A stretch of 64,000 nucleotides of DNA from Tateyamaria pelophila (GCF_019966495.1 NZ_JAIMIA010000015.1:1-64000); one strand, 5' to 3'. Shown: positions 43,840 through 53,673, counted from the first letter of the stretch. Numbers and translations: made by a program. The notes: generated by a model not told the origin, from the sequence alone.

Positions 43840-44955
43840 TCAGTTTCTGAAAATTCGCACTGGAACGCCGTCCAGCAACTCGTCGAGTGGCCTGTCTTGC
43901 CCGCTCGCACCGAAATCGCGGTTTGAATTCAGGCCGACTCCGATCAGTTGCACCACTTCGGGAGAGCCAGCAAATTTCGAATGGCTTCCGGAGGTCGAAT
44001 CGCTGACCTGTCCAAGATCAATGACCGTCACTCCGAATGCTTCAAGGGCCTCCACGTCGGCGGCACCCACACGTGGCACGCCCCCCGCAATGCGGCGCGA
44101 AATTCTCAGGGCAACATCATCCTTGGAAATCAGCAGGTACATCTTTTCGAGGATGGCGGGCGGTAATTCTGTGATTTGAGTTTGAAACAAGTCGATATCA
44201 ATATCGGGCGATGCCAGCACAATGTGATTGATCCGTGTTCTGGTGCCGAGTTTGCCCTGAGCATGCGCTCTTGTCAGCCCTTCCATCGTCAGAAACGTGC
44301 CCATTGAATGTGCGAAAACATCGACGCTTTCGGCTTTTGTTTTGCTCAGTATTTCTGCCATTTCATCGAGCTTTGAACGTGCAACCAGCGCGCTGTTGAT
44401 ATCGTAAACATAGGCGCTGCCCTTTGCCGCCGATGCCCAGGTATAAAGGACCGGCACTCCTGTGAATCCGGTATCCTCGACAAACTGGGCGAGCCTCAGG
44501 ATTGCTTCGCTGGCCGTGTTGTTAAATCCATGCACGAAGACCAACAGCCTTCGGTCGCCGGGGGCGCGTTTGGCCAGTTCGCGGTTCACCTCGGAAACGA
44601 ACGTATTGTTCCCTTCATATATGATCGGATTGACAACGGTGAATTCCGTGCGGGGGTCGGGTGGCAGTTTCTCGGGTCGTTCCAACATGCCGGTTACATG
44701 GGTTGGCGGGATCGTTGCATCGACCGAGGCAAGGGCAAGTTCCGGTGCGCGTTCCGCGGAAAAGAAGGCACCAACAACTTCTGACGCCTCGCGCGTGGAA
44801 ATGATGAACACGCGGTGCTTGGTCAGGTCGACGACGCTGTTGACGGGGACTTCTGGATTGATGACGCCGATGATTTGCGGTGCGCGCGTGCACGCGGTCA
44901 AAACCAGGACCATGAGTATGGCAATCAGTGGTTTCATTTGAAATCGCGTTCCCAT
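43840..44955 (-). CDS. DUF900 alpha/beta hydrolase lipoprotein
   Basis: 371 residues. N-terminal lipoprotein signal KPLIAILMVLVLTAC with the lipobox Cys, so it is likely anchored in a membrane facing the periplasm. Hydrolase core: LLVFVHGFNNTASEAILRLA (oxyanion), VDVFAHSMGTFLTMEGL (nucleophile Ser in HSMG), VLASPDIDIDLFQTQI (acid region). This matches DUF900, esterase/lipase-like proteins of unknown substrate. Start at 44955 has AGGAGA; the start at 44937 would also keep the signal. The gap 44956-45238 shows no gene. Confidence 0.85.
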   Translation of the reverse strand: MGTRFQMKPLIAILMVLVLTACTRAPQIIGVINPEVPVNSVVDLTKHRVFIISTREASEVVGAFFSAERAPELALASVDATIPPTHVTGMLERPEKLPPDPRTEFTVVNPIIYEGNNTFVSEVNRELAKRAPGDRRLLVFVHGFNNTASEAILRLAQFVEDTGFTGVPVLYTWASAAKGSAYVYDINSALVARSKLDEMAEILSKTKAESVDVFAHSMGTFLTMEGLTRAHAQGKLGTRTRINHIVLASPDIDIDLFQTQITELPPAILEKMYLLISKDDVALRISRRIAGGVPRVGAADVEALEAFGVTVIDLGQVSDSTSGSHSKFAGSPEVVQLIGVGLNSNRDFGASGQDRPLDELLDGVPVRIFRN

Positions 44956-45238
44956 GATCTCTCTCCTAAGGTGCGAGCGACCGAAACTATCACGGCCGCC
45001 CAAGATCAACAGTTACAAGGGGGGCGTAGGTATTCGCAACTAACATTGTCAAAACCATCAATTAACATCGGCGCGCGCGCCTTTGTGAATGACCTGCAAG
45101 AGATCGCTCCTGATATAGGAGCCAACGCCTGAAGGACTGCGCGGGTGGAAAGCGGGGTGAATGCGCGTTTTGCGGCAGCATCTGAACGCAGGAAAGGTTG
45201 TTGGGTGGCTGCGCGGTTTCAATTCTGCTTGAGGCTAG

Positions 45239-45586
45239 TCACCCTATCGCCTGTGACCATGCAGTTGATATCGGACGTTTATGTCCGAAATCGTAATAAC
45301 CTGTGGCCACAAAAGACACATGCATAGAGCCGTCGATGTGTGCGCTCACACTCTTTACGTGTTTGACCTTGAATTTGTACCCGCCCACGTCTTTGACCGT
45401 TTTATTGGCTTTGTGTGCGCAGCGCCCGACGCCGTTTTCGTCTGCGTGCAGGTTGGGACGCGGAATATAGTCTTGGTGTCCACGTTCATGTTGATCGCCG
45501 ACGACAACCGCCCCGAGAAGACCGAGTGCGACGATGCTTGTAATGGCCTCTGCCGTGTCATCATGCGCAAAGGACGGGGCAGGCAC
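45239..45586 (-). CDS. Hypothetical secreted protein with incomplete signal peptide
   Basis: 115 residues from a GTG start. The mature-looking part begins after LPLVPAPSFA-HDDTAEAIT, which looks like the end of a signal peptide, but the in-frame upstream stretch (to a stop 16 codons back) is polar, so the N-terminal hydrophobic part is missing from this frame. The rest reads VALGLLGAVVVGDQHERGHQ, GVGRCAHKANKTVKDVGGYK, HIDGSMHVSFVATGYYDFGH. Family unknown. Either a frameshift has separated the signal peptide or the start is misjudged. Confidence 0.5.
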   Translation of the reverse strand: MPAPSFAHDDTAEAITSIVALGLLGAVVVGDQHERGHQDYIPRPNLHADENGVGRCAHKANKTVKDVGGYKFKVKHVKSVSAHIDGSMHVSFVATGYYDFGHKRPISTAWSQAIG

Positions 45587-45791
45587 GAGGGGAAGTGTGG
45601 AATTGTCGCCGGAATCACTAACGGCGGTGTGTCACCAGGCAAACGGGGAGCGCTTTGCGTAATCGTTCAGACTGCGTTGCTATCGGGTGGTTAGAGTCGC
45701 AGCCTTGGCGTGGCGCCTTTTACGCCCGAACAGGGTGATCCCACCCATATGTGCGATCAACCTTGCACGGCACCGGTGGGATGCGGTGACT

Positions 45792-46436
45792 TCAGAATGC
45801 GTTGCCTGTGCCCTGCAAGACGCCGTGTTCCAGCGCATAGCGCGTCAGCCCGGCGGTGGAAGAGATCCCCAGCTTGCGCTTGATGTTCTTGCGGTGCGTT
45901 TCAACCGTGCGGACGGATATATCGAGAGCGTTGGCCACTTCCTTGTTCGACAGACCCCGCGCCAATTGCAACAGGATCGTCTGCTCCCGGCTCGTGAGCG
46001 CGCTGGTCACATCGCCGGATTTTGGCGCGATTGCGCCTTCGGCCCCGGTACACAGATACTTTTCGCCGCGCATGACCGTTTCGATGGCTTCTGCAATCTC
46101 GTCCGTGGGTACGTCTTTTAGGACATAACCCATGGCGCCGTGGCTGAGCGCGGAAGAGATGTATTCGGGATTGTCATGCATGGACAGAACCAGAATTCGG
46201 GTGCCGGGGCGACGTTCCAACACCATCTCGGTCGCGGTAAGCCCGTCCATCTCTGGCATGTTGAGATCCATGAGAATGACATCAGGTGCGAGGGTTTCCA
46301 GTTGATCCAACGCCGCGCGTCCGTTGTGCAGCGTGCCGACGACTTCGATCCCATCGTGATCTTCGAGCACGGACTGAATGCCTTGGGCGACCATGGGATG
46401 ATCATCGACGATGAGGACACGGATAAGCGGAGTCAT
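45792..46436 (-). CDS. NarL/FixJ-family response regulator
   Basis: 214 residues. Receiver domain: VLIVDDHPMVAQGIQ acidic pair, phospho-acceptor Asp57 in VILMDLNMPEMDG, Thr/Ser switch in ILVLSMHD, Lys in YVLKDV. LuxR-type HTH at about 145-205: LTSREQTILLQLARGLSNKE, VRTVETHRKNIKRKLG. Its ATG overlaps the kinase stop by 4 bp, so the two form a cognate pair, and together they lie divergent from the TRAP transporter genes they probably control (inference). Confidence 0.93.
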   Translation of the reverse strand: MTPLIRVLIVDDHPMVAQGIQSVLEDHDGIEVVGTLHNGRAALDQLETLAPDVILMDLNMPEMDGLTATEMVLERRPGTRILVLSMHDNPEYISSALSHGAMGYVLKDVPTDEIAEAIETVMRGEKYLCTGAEGAIAPKSGDVTSALTSREQTILLQLARGLSNKEVANALDISVRTVETHRKNIKRKLGISSTAGLTRYALEHGVLQGTGNAF

Positions 46437-47869
46437 ACACGGACGCTTTCATTGGGTTGAGATTTGGTTTGGGTTGTGTCTTCGGGCGGCAGCAGGTGGG
46501 TGAGGGGGACTGTTACCTCGATCACCGTGCCGCCATGGGTTTCAGACAGGATCCGGAACTGTCCGTCAAGCTGTTCAACCCGCTCTTGCATGTTCCGTAA
46601 CCCGATGCCCGATGTCTGGCGATCGCGTTTCGCGTCCAGTCCGGCGCCATTGTCGCTGATGCGCAGCGTCGCACCCCGTTTGTGACCGCGCAGGTCGACA
46701 GTCACCTTGGTGGCATTGGAATGGCGTTCGATATTGGTGAGGGCTTCCTGGGCGACGCGGTAAAGGGCGATCTTGGCCTCGGAATCGAGCCGGTTGCGAA
46801 AGACCACGGTCGTGAATTCCGTCTCGATCCCGGTGCTTGTGCCAAAATCGTCGACCAGCGTTTTCAGGGCAGGGCCGAGGCCCAGATCGTCGAGGACGCC
46901 GGGGCGCAAGTCACGGCTGATCCGGCGCACCTCCGCGATGGCCGTGCCAAGATTTTCGATCCCGCGCTCCAGCGGCTCGCTTGCCGTGTCCTGCCCCTTG
47001 TCCAGACGTCGGCGCGCTGTGTCCAGAGCATAGCGGACGCCGACGAGGATCTGACTGATGCCGTCATGCAATTCCCGCGCGACGCGACCGCGTTCTTCTT
47101 CTTGTGCATCGAAAACCAGTTGGGTCAGCTTTTTCAACTTGGCATCCGCCAGCCTGCGCTCACGGATGTTCAGCGCCATCCCGGAGCCAAAGACGAGCAA
47201 GAGCGCCGTGAGCGTGATGACAGAGATATAGTAGAACGTGCGTTGCACGCGCGCCTCTACTTCTGCGCGGGCCACGGCGACGCTGGTCAGGACATCGTCA
47301 ATGAAGACGCCGGTTCCCACGGCCCACCGCCAAGAGGGAAAGGAGGTGACATAGGTGATCATCTCGGCCTCTTGCCCGTTGGACGGTTTGGGCCAAAGAT
47401 GCGTGAGGTATCCGTCGCCTTGGCGCGCGATCTCGATCAGATTGGCGATCACGGGCGTGCCGCGGCTGTCGGTCAAATCCATGTGATTGTTGTTGATCAT
47501 CTCGGTCTGGCGCGGATTGACCAGATTGGTGCCGCCATAGTCATAAACAAAAAAGAACCCTTCATCGCCGTAGATCATCGCCGAAAGAATCTGGGCCACC
47601 TGATCCTTTGCGTCCTGATCATCCGGCGCTGCTGAGCCATATATGAAATAGAAGCCGTTGCGCGCCTGGGTCACGTAATTGCGCAACTCGCGTTTTTTTG
47701 CTTCGATCAGCTGTGTTTCCAAGGCTTGGATCTCGCGTTCCGCCAAAGCACGCGACTGAACCCCGACGAGCACGGCAATTGCCGCGACCGCCAAGATCAG
47801 CGGAATTCCGGCTACCAGAGACAGCTTTTGCCCGTATGTCAGGCGCAGATGAGAAAAGTGTGAGCGCAC
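46433..47869 (-). CDS. Sensor histidine kinase with periplasmic Cache domain (HisKA_3, NarX-like)
   Basis: 478 residues. Two membrane helices (about 18-38 and 212-232) bracket a periplasmic single Cache domain (ALETQLIEAKKRELRNYVTQ, AMIYGDEGFFFVYDYGGTNL, SFPSWRWAVGTGVFIDD), which in this family senses small carboxylates or amino acids. HisKA_3 with phospho-acceptor His268 in RVARELHDGISQILVG, then an HATPase with ALTNIERHSNATKV (N box) and GIGLRNMQERV (G box). Probably detects the ligand carried by the TRAP system. The start codon is GTG with a weak ribosome site; it overlaps a GTGTG-agcg-CACAC palindrome (47858-47871). Confidence 0.9.
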   Translation of the reverse strand: MRSHFSHLRLTYGQKLSLVAGIPLILAVAAIAVLVGVQSRALAEREIQALETQLIEAKKRELRNYVTQARNGFYFIYGSAAPDDQDAKDQVAQILSAMIYGDEGFFFVYDYGGTNLVNPRQTEMINNNHMDLTDSRGTPVIANLIEIARQGDGYLTHLWPKPSNGQEAEMITYVTSFPSWRWAVGTGVFIDDVLTSVAVARAEVEARVQRTFYYISVITLTALLLVFGSGMALNIRERRLADAKLKKLTQLVFDAQEEERGRVARELHDGISQILVGVRYALDTARRRLDKGQDTASEPLERGIENLGTAIAEVRRISRDLRPGVLDDLGLGPALKTLVDDFGTSTGIETEFTTVVFRNRLDSEAKIALYRVAQEALTNIERHSNATKVTVDLRGHKRGATLRISDNGAGLDAKRDRQTSGIGLRNMQERVEQLDGQFRILSETHGGTVIEVTVPLTHLLPPEDTTQTKSQPNESVRV

Positions 47870-47948
47870 ACGCGAATCGATACGACGAACGCGCGGCGAA
47901 TCATAGGGGCGAGCACGGTTGTACGGGCGCTAACACTGAGCGGAAACT

Positions 47949-47974
47949 TTAGCGAATGCTACTAATTGGCGAAT
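47949..47974 (+). promoter_or_regulatory. Direct repeat TTRGCGAAT in the kinase/TRAP divergent region
   Basis: TTAGCGAAT (47949-47957) and TTGGCGAAT (47966-47974), start-to-start 17 bp, in an AT-rich patch about 150 bp before dctP. A plausible response-regulator binding site; not verified. Confidence 0.35.
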
Positions 47975-48120
47975 TTTATTGAGTAAAAACCGCATAAGCC
48001 CGCATTTCTACGCAGTACTAGGTATTTCAATTGGAAAGCCCATCGCTAGTGTGACGACACTCGAATCGATCCGCCCGTCCTTCACTCGGACAGGCATCAT
48101 ATCTGGGAGGAATAACTCTA

Positions 48121-49205
48121 TGGATCGTCGTTCTTTTTTGAAGACGTCAGCACTGGGTGGCACTGCTGCCGCCGCTACAACTCTGGCCGCACCGGCCTAT
48201 GCGCAAGGCAAACGTACCCTGACAATGGTTACGTCCTGGCCACGCGGCTTTGCCGTTCTGGATGACGCGGCCAGCTATCTGGTCGAATACACCGAAGCGA
48301 TGTCCGATGGACAACTGACCATCGACAAGAAAGCCCCGGGCGAGCTTGTTGGCGCGCTGGAAGTGTTCGACGCCGTGTCGTCGGGTCAGGCGGACATGTA
48401 TCACTCGGCGGATTACTACTTTATCGGTCAGCACCCCGGTTACGCCTATTTCACAGCAGTTCCGTTTGGTGGCACCGCACAGGAAGTCACCAACTGGTAC
48501 GAGCATGGCGGCGGTCAGGAGCAGCACGATGCCTTGGGTGAAATCTTCAACCTCAAAGGCATGCTGGCGGGGAACTCCGGTTCGCAGTCCGGTGGCTGGT
48601 TCCGCAACGAGATCAATTCGGCTGACGACTTCAACGGCCTGAAGTTCCGTATGCCCGGTCTGGGTGGCAAGGTACTGGGCAAGTTGGGCGCATCGGTCCA
48701 GAACATCCCCGGTGGTGAATTGTATCAGGCCTTGTCGTCCGGTGCTCTGGACGGTCTGGAGTGGGTCGGCCCGATGGCGGATGAGCGCGCCGGCTTCCAG
48801 GAAGTTGCCAAGGTCTACTACACAGCTGGTTTCCACGAGCCGGGTTCCGCACTGTCAGCCAACGTCAACCTTGACGTCTGGAACGAGTTGTCGCCACAGC
48901 ACAAGGCGATCTTGCAAGGTGCAAGCCGTGCGACGACCTACTTCCAGCTCTCCGAAACGCTGTCCAACAACGGTGCCGCGCTGGCCCGTTTGCAGCAGCA
49001 GGGCGTCAAGACGCTGCAATTCCCGGACGATGTTTGGGATGCCTTCGGCGCAGCTTCGATCGAGGTGATGGACGAAAACATGGACGACGAAATCTTTGCG
49101 GGCATCCGCAAGTCGTTCGAAGAAAGCCTCGCGACATCCGCCAGCTGGATCAACAAGTCCGACGGCTTCTATGTCGAGCAGCGTGTGCGCGTTCTGGGCG
49201 GCTAA
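48121..49205 (+). CDS. TRAP transporter periplasmic substrate-binding protein, TakP-like
   Basis: 361 residues from ATG 48121, preceded by GGGAGG. A twin-arginine signal is present (DRRSFLKTSALGGTAAAATT, cleavage near AYA-QG). The DctP fold shows LTMVTSWPRGFAVLDDAASY, SGSQSGGWFRNEINSADDFN and ALDGLEWVGPMADERAGF. The GGWFR and ExWVGP pair is characteristic of the TakP-like branch, whose Rhodobacter member binds 2-keto acids such as pyruvate. The ligand here is therefore probably a monocarboxylate/keto acid (inference). Followed by an intrinsic terminator that should lower expression of the membrane subunits. Confidence 0.9.
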
Positions 49206-49230
49206 ACGGGTTCCGACCGAACAAAAAAGA

Positions 49231-49255
49231 GGTCCCCCATCGCGGGGGGCCTTTT
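49231..49255 (+). terminator. Terminator between binding protein and TRAP membrane genes
   Basis: GGTCCCCC-atcgc-GGGGGGCC followed by TTTTT, 26 bp after the binding-protein stop and before dctQ. Likely a partial terminator that makes the soluble receptor more abundant than the permease. Confidence 0.85.
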
Positions 49256-49321
49256 TCTGACTGATAAGAAGAAAATCTGTTGTACAGTCAGACCTGTGGC
49301 AAGACTTGACGGGGGAGATTT

Positions 49322-50257
49322 ATGGAAAACGAAGGTGCCGTATCATTCGGTCAGATTCTGTCTGCATTAGGCGGAGGTATCGTCTGGGTGTTTCAGGAAT
49401 TGTTGATGGCGTATTATAATATCGCCTATGCCATCACGCATCCCGGACTGTGGCTGGATTGGAGTAACAAAGAAGCGATCATGCGCTTTGTTTACTACGG
49501 TGGGTCCACTGAGTTTTTCTTTGCCATAATGGCGATCCTGTTGGTCATTACGGCCATCGGTATGTGGCGAAACGAATTCATGTGGGGCGTCGTACGCGTT
49601 CTCGAAGGTTTCGCAAACGGCATCGGTCGGCTCTTTGCCTGGGCGGGCCTGCTTATGGTCCTGCAACAGATCATCATCGTTTTCATGCAGCGGATTTTTA
49701 CCCGGCCCGACATCTCGTTCGGCTTCGGCATTCCACTGCAATTCGATATCTCCTGGTTCGCCGAAGAACTGAAGCTTTACAATGCGTTGGTCGTTTGTCT
49801 TTGCGTGACCTACACCTTCGTGCAGGGTGGCCATGTACGCGTCGACCTGATCTATTCCGCCGTTGGTCACCGGGCCAAGCGGGTGATCGACATGTTCGGG
49901 TCGCTCTTCTTCATGATGCCGGCGGCCGTCCTGATCTGGATGTACGGCTGGTACTTCCTGTGGCGCCACCTGATCGTGCCGAACCCGTCCGCCTCCGACA
50001 CGCTGGACAGGTTGCTGTTGAAATCGCGTGCGCTGCGCTGGAATGTCGAGACGATTGGCTTCAGTCCCAACGGGTTCACGGCATATTTCCTATTCAAGAT
50101 CCTTCTTGTCGCCTTTACAGCGCTCGTCTTCCTACAGGCCGTGGCTTTCTTCTACCGCTCGTTTCTGGAGTGGAAGGAAGGACCTGAAAGCGAAGGCAAA
50201 TACCTCGACCGTGACAGTCTGGGTGAGGGCGAAGAAGCCTATGAGGGCACGCACTGA
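49322..50257 (+). CDS. TRAP transporter small membrane subunit (DctQ), enlarged form
   Basis: 311 residues, against about 160-200 for ordinary DctQ. Four core helices are seen (FFFAIMAILLVITAIGMW, LFAWAGLLMVLQQIIIVFMQ, YNALVVCLCVTYTFVQGGHV, VIDMFGSLFFMMPAAVLIWM) plus an added N-terminal segment with VWVFQELLMAYYNIAYAITH and a C-terminal extra helix (YFLFKILLVAFTALVFLQAV). VQGGHVRVDLIYS is the family hallmark. It bridges the receptor and DctM. Expressed with dctM; GGGGG ribosome site upstream. Confidence 0.9.
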   Translation: MENEGAVSFGQILSALGGGIVWVFQELLMAYYNIAYAITHPGLWLDWSNKEAIMRFVYYGGSTEFFFAIMAILLVITAIGMWRNEFMWGVVRVLEGFANGIGRLFAWAGLLMVLQQIIIVFMQRIFTRPDISFGFGIPLQFDISWFAEELKLYNALVVCLCVTYTFVQGGHVRVDLIYSAVGHRAKRVIDMFGSLFFMMPAAVLIWMYGWYFLWRHLIVPNPSASDTLDRLLLKSRALRWNVETIGFSPNGFTAYFLFKILLVAFTALVFLQAVAFFYRSFLEWKEGPESEGKYLDRDSLGEGEEAYEGTH

Positions 50258-50331
50258 TGATCCGTCGCAACAGCACAGCAGGGCCGAACGCACGGCTCGC
50301 AATCAAAGACAAGAAGTAGGGGCAGAAAATC

Positions 50332-52686
50332 ATGTTGTTTGGACTTGATGGCGTCGAAGTCGGCCTGATCATTGTATTCGTCTGCCTCTTTGGGGGCATC
50401 CTTTCGGGCTTTCCGGTGGCCTTCGCCATCGCGGGGGCAGGGGTCATTTCCTTCGGGATCATCGCGGCGCTCGACAGTGCCGGATTGCTGATCCATCAGG
50501 CGATCGACCAATCGAGTGCCGCCTATCGAGATCTGGTGAATTCCGGGATCAGGGCGGATACGATCAGTATTTTCCGATACCCTGATTTGCCGCGGATCGG
50601 CGAACCGGTGTTTCCGAGCGGATGGGAAGTGGCCTTGGATCGCAACGTGTCCTTCGTCGTGAACCGCATGAATGAACGCGTTCTTGCGGGCCAGTCGATC
50701 GAGACGCTGCTGGCCGTTCTGATGTTCGTGCTTATGGGCATCACCCTGGAACGCTCCAAAATCGCCAACGATCTGCTGACCACGATGGCGCGTGTCTTTG
50801 GCCCGCTGCCCGGCGGTCTGGCCGTGTCGATCGTCGTGGTGGGTGCGTTTCTGGCGGCCTCCACCGGGATCGTGGGTGCGACGGTTGTCACCATGGGCCT
50901 GTTGGCTCTGCCGACCATGTTGCGCAATGGCTACTCGCCTGAACTGTCAACCGGGGTCATCGCGGCCTCGGGCACTTTGGGGCAGATCATTCCACCCTCG
51001 ATCGTGATCGTCTTGCTGGGGACGCTTGCGGGTGACTTGTATTCTGCGGCGCAAGAGGCGCGGGCGCAGACGGCAGGGTGTACCGACGCGCTGACCTATC
51101 TGGGCGAACCTGCGGTTGTGTCCGTCGGGACGCTCTTTCAGGCGGCATTGTTGCCGGGGATTTTGCTGGCGTTGCTATATGCGCTCTATGCCTTTGGCTA
51201 TGCATTGCTGAACCCGGACAAGGCGCCTGCCGTGCCGATGGGGGCGACAAATGCCGAACCGATCACACGTGGTGAAGCGTTCACATGGTTTCTGGGCGCG
51301 CCTGTCCTGATCATTGTGGGCACGATCCTGTTGGGTAATCTCAACGTCGTGGGCAGCCAATCAACGGTCGTTTCGGCCTTTTCCGACATCGGTGAAAGCG
51401 CGAGCCTGCGCACCAATGTGGGCGAAGAGTGCCAGGCGGCGATGATTGAACTGCACGGGCAGGAGGCATGGGATGTTGCCGTTGCGCAGCAGGTCGTTAT
51501 CTCTGACGCTGGTGGGGTTCAGCAATCCGAACGGTTGACCGACGAAGAATACGCAGCGGCCGTTGAGGCCAAGATTGCATCGGCAGCACCGATCGGGACC
51601 GGCACGGCCATCTTGCTGGTCTTGCTGGGTTTGATCATGACCACGGCGCGCGGCATTGCACCCAGCCATGACGCACGCCCCTTGCTGATCGGAGGGGTGG
51701 GCATCGTGCTGGCCTTGCTGGTCGATATAGCGCTGGTGCGACCGACGACTTCGGCGGGCCTTTACGTCGTGCTGATGTTCATCCCGTTCATTCTAATCAT
51801 GTATGGTGTGATCGAAGGGGTGAAACGCTGTTCCAAAAACGAACTGATCCGGGTGGTTTTTCCGCCGCTGGTCTTGATCGTTGCGGTTCTGGGGTCCATT
51901 CTCGGCGGGATCACGAACCCGACGCCCGCTGCGGCGCTGGGGGCAGGTGGGGCCATCATGCTGGCGGCCTACCGCAAGCTCACGGATCAGGATCGCAGTC
52001 CCAAGATCATCATCTGGTCTACGTTGGCGATTATCGTATGTATCCTTGTGGGTGTGAACTTTGACCTGCGGATCAATCAAGATGGGGTCAGCTTCCAATC
52101 CTGGGTCGCGTTCTTTGTGGCTTATGCGGCGTATCTCTACGCGCTCTTTGGGTTGCTGTTCAGCTGCTACATCCTGTTCGTGTCGGGGGTTCTGACTCCG
52201 GTGGTGCGGGAAACGGCCAAAGTGACGAGCATGGTGTTCACCATCCTGATCGGCTCGCAACTGCTGAACCTCGTGGTCATCTCTTTTGGGGGCGAGCATT
52301 ACATCCAGCAATTCCTGAAATCGTTCGACAACGAGTTCACGGTGTTCCTGATCGTGATGCTGGTGCTGTTCGTTTTGGGCTTTGTCCTCGATTTCCTCGA
52401 AATCATCTACATCGTGATCCCGATTGTGGGGCCCGTCATTTACGGCGGTACCTTTGATCCCAAATGGGTGACGATCATGATTGCGGTGAACTTGCAGACC
52501 TCGTTCCTGACGCCGCCCTTCGGCTTTGCGCTGTTCTATCTGCGCGGGGTTGCGCCCAAGGAGGTGACGACCGGCCACATCTACCGCGGTATCATCCCGT
52601 TCGTGTTGATCCAGGTGGCAGGCTTGGGCTTGCTCTGGACCTTCCCGGGGATCGTGACGCTTGTCCCGGATCTGATCCCGAACTGA
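50332..52686 (+). CDS. TRAP transporter large membrane subunit (DctM), with large insertions
   Basis: 784 residues, nearly twice the usual ~430. The DctM core is clear: ALDRN region aside, the motif AASTGIVGATVVTMGLLALP then MLRNGYSPELSTGVIAASGT and LGQIIPPSIVIVLLGTLAGD (residues ~175-236), and the second half GGITNPTPAAALGAGGAI. Two non-membrane inserts stand out: residues ~55-118 (after the first helices) and ~335-422, a polar, Glu/Gln-rich stretch (GESASLR, EECQAAMIELHGQEAWDV). Additional helices follow at ~425-515. Carries substrate with sodium across the inner membrane. Terminator at 52711. Confidence 0.92.
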   Translation: MLFGLDGVEVGLIIVFVCLFGGILSGFPVAFAIAGAGVISFGIIAALDSAGLLIHQAIDQSSAAYRDLVNSGIRADTISIFRYPDLPRIGEPVFPSGWEVALDRNVSFVVNRMNERVLAGQSIETLLAVLMFVLMGITLERSKIANDLLTTMARVFGPLPGGLAVSIVVVGAFLAASTGIVGATVVTMGLLALPTMLRNGYSPELSTGVIAASGTLGQIIPPSIVIVLLGTLAGDLYSAAQEARAQTAGCTDALTYLGEPAVVSVGTLFQAALLPGILLALLYALYAFGYALLNPDKAPAVPMGATNAEPITRGEAFTWFLGAPVLIIVGTILLGNLNVVGSQSTVVSAFSDIGESASLRTNVGEECQAAMIELHGQEAWDVAVAQQVVISDAGGVQQSERLTDEEYAAAVEAKIASAAPIGTGTAILLVLLGLIMTTARGIAPSHDARPLLIGGVGIVLALLVDIALVRPTTSAGLYVVLMFIPFILIMYGVIEGVKRCSKNELIRVVFPPLVLIVAVLGSILGGITNPTPAAALGAGGAIMLAAYRKLTDQDRSPKIIIWSTLAIIVCILVGVNFDLRINQDGVSFQSWVAFFVAYAAYLYALFGLLFSCYILFVSGVLTPVVRETAKVTSMVFTILIGSQLLNLVVISFGGEHYIQQFLKSFDNEFTVFLIVMLVLFVLGFVLDFLEIIYIVIPIVGPVIYGGTFDPKWVTIMIAVNLQTSFLTPPFGFALFYLRGVAPKEVTTGHIYRGIIPFVLIQVAGLGLLWTFPGIVTLVPDLIPN

Positions 52687-52710
52687 TCCGAAGGATTGAA
52701 GACGAATATA

Positions 52711-52734
52711 GAGCGGCCCCAGGGCCGCTCTTTT
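52711..52734 (+). terminator. Terminator after the TRAP operon
   Basis: GAGCGGCCC-ca-GGGCCGCTC followed by TTTT, 25 bp beyond the dctM stop. Confidence 0.9.
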
Positions 52735-52854
52735 GCGTGTCAGCAGGAGGCACCACTTTCAGTGTTCCGGAATCACGGGCGACAATAAATATACCCATGC
52801 GGGCAGGGGCCGCTGACCGCGCGGCCAGGTCGGTCTTGCCTCGGGTGGTTGTGT

Positions 52855-53673
52855 TCAGGTGGTTGGGCGGGTGTCGGGCAGTGAAATATTTGCCACTTGC
52901 TCGGCAATCGGATCGGTTGACAGCGGATGTGTGTCGGGGTGGAAATTTTCCGGATCCGTCATGCGCTGCCAGCGTCCGCCCAAATAGACTTCCAGACCGG
53001 AAAACTTGGCTTTGTACCCCATCTTCTGGCTGCCGGGCACCCAATAGCCCAGATAGACGTAAGGCAGGTTCGCTTCTTGCGCGATCTTGATGTGATCAAG
53101 AATCATATAGGTGCCAAGCGAGCGCCGCGGCTCATCCGGGGTGTAAAAGCTATAGACCATGCTCAGCCCGTCGCTGAGAACATCTGTCAGGCTCACGCCG
53201 ATCAGGTCCCCAGTCGCTTTACCGGTATATTCGATGACACGGCTGCGAATGGGCGTCTCTTCGACCATGGCCGCGAATTCGAACACATCCATGTCCGCCA
53301 TCCCGCCATCGGCGTGGCGACTGTCGAGATAGTCGCGAAATAATGCATATTGGTCTTCCGTGGCCCAAGGCGACGTCGCCCGACGCTTCAAATCGCGGTT
53401 GCGATTCTCGGCCCGCCGCTGGCTCTTGGTGGCCTGAAACGCCGAAACATCAATCCGTGCCGACAGGCAGGCCGTGCAATCCGCGCAAGAGGGGCGGTAC
53501 AGTACGTTTTGCGACCGCCGGAACCCCTGTTGGCTCAGGCTATCATTCAATTTTTCAGCGTTATCCCCTTGCAGCGCCGTGAACAGCTTCCGCTCCATCC
53601 GGCCGTCCAGATATGGACAGGGCTGGGGTGCAGTCACATAAAACTGCGGAGCAAGGGGAAGCGAATGACGCAT
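52855..53673 (-). CDS. bpt: Leucyl/arginyl-tRNA--protein transferase, Bpt/Ate type
   Basis: 272 residues. N-terminal ATE domain with [19 protein letters not shown] and the second Cys cluster [15 protein letters not shown]; the C-terminal GNAT-like half has [40 protein letters not shown] and [19 protein letters not shown]. Bacterial Bpt attaches leucine to N-terminal Asp/Glu, feeding proteins to ClpS/ClpAP (N-end rule). Convergent with the TRAP operon. Confidence 0.93.
   Translation of the reverse strand: MRHSLPLAPQFYVTAPQPCPYLDGRMERKLFTALQGDNAEKLNDSLSQQGFRRSQNVLYRPSCADCTACLSARIDVSAFQATKSQRRAENRNRDLKRRATSPWATEDQYALFRDYLDSRHADGGMADMDVFEFAAMVEETPIRSRVIEYTGKATGDLIGVSLTDVLSDGLSMVYSFYTPDEPRRSLGTYMILDHIKIAQEANLPYVYLGYWVPGSQKMGYKAKFSGLEVYLGGRWQRMTDPENFHPDTHPLSTDPIAEQVANISLPDTRPTT

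Noticed and set aside
45281-45694. 137-aa plus-strand frame, Cys-rich
   Set aside because: It is antisense to the more protein-like minus-strand gene, lacks a ribosome site and shows no domain.
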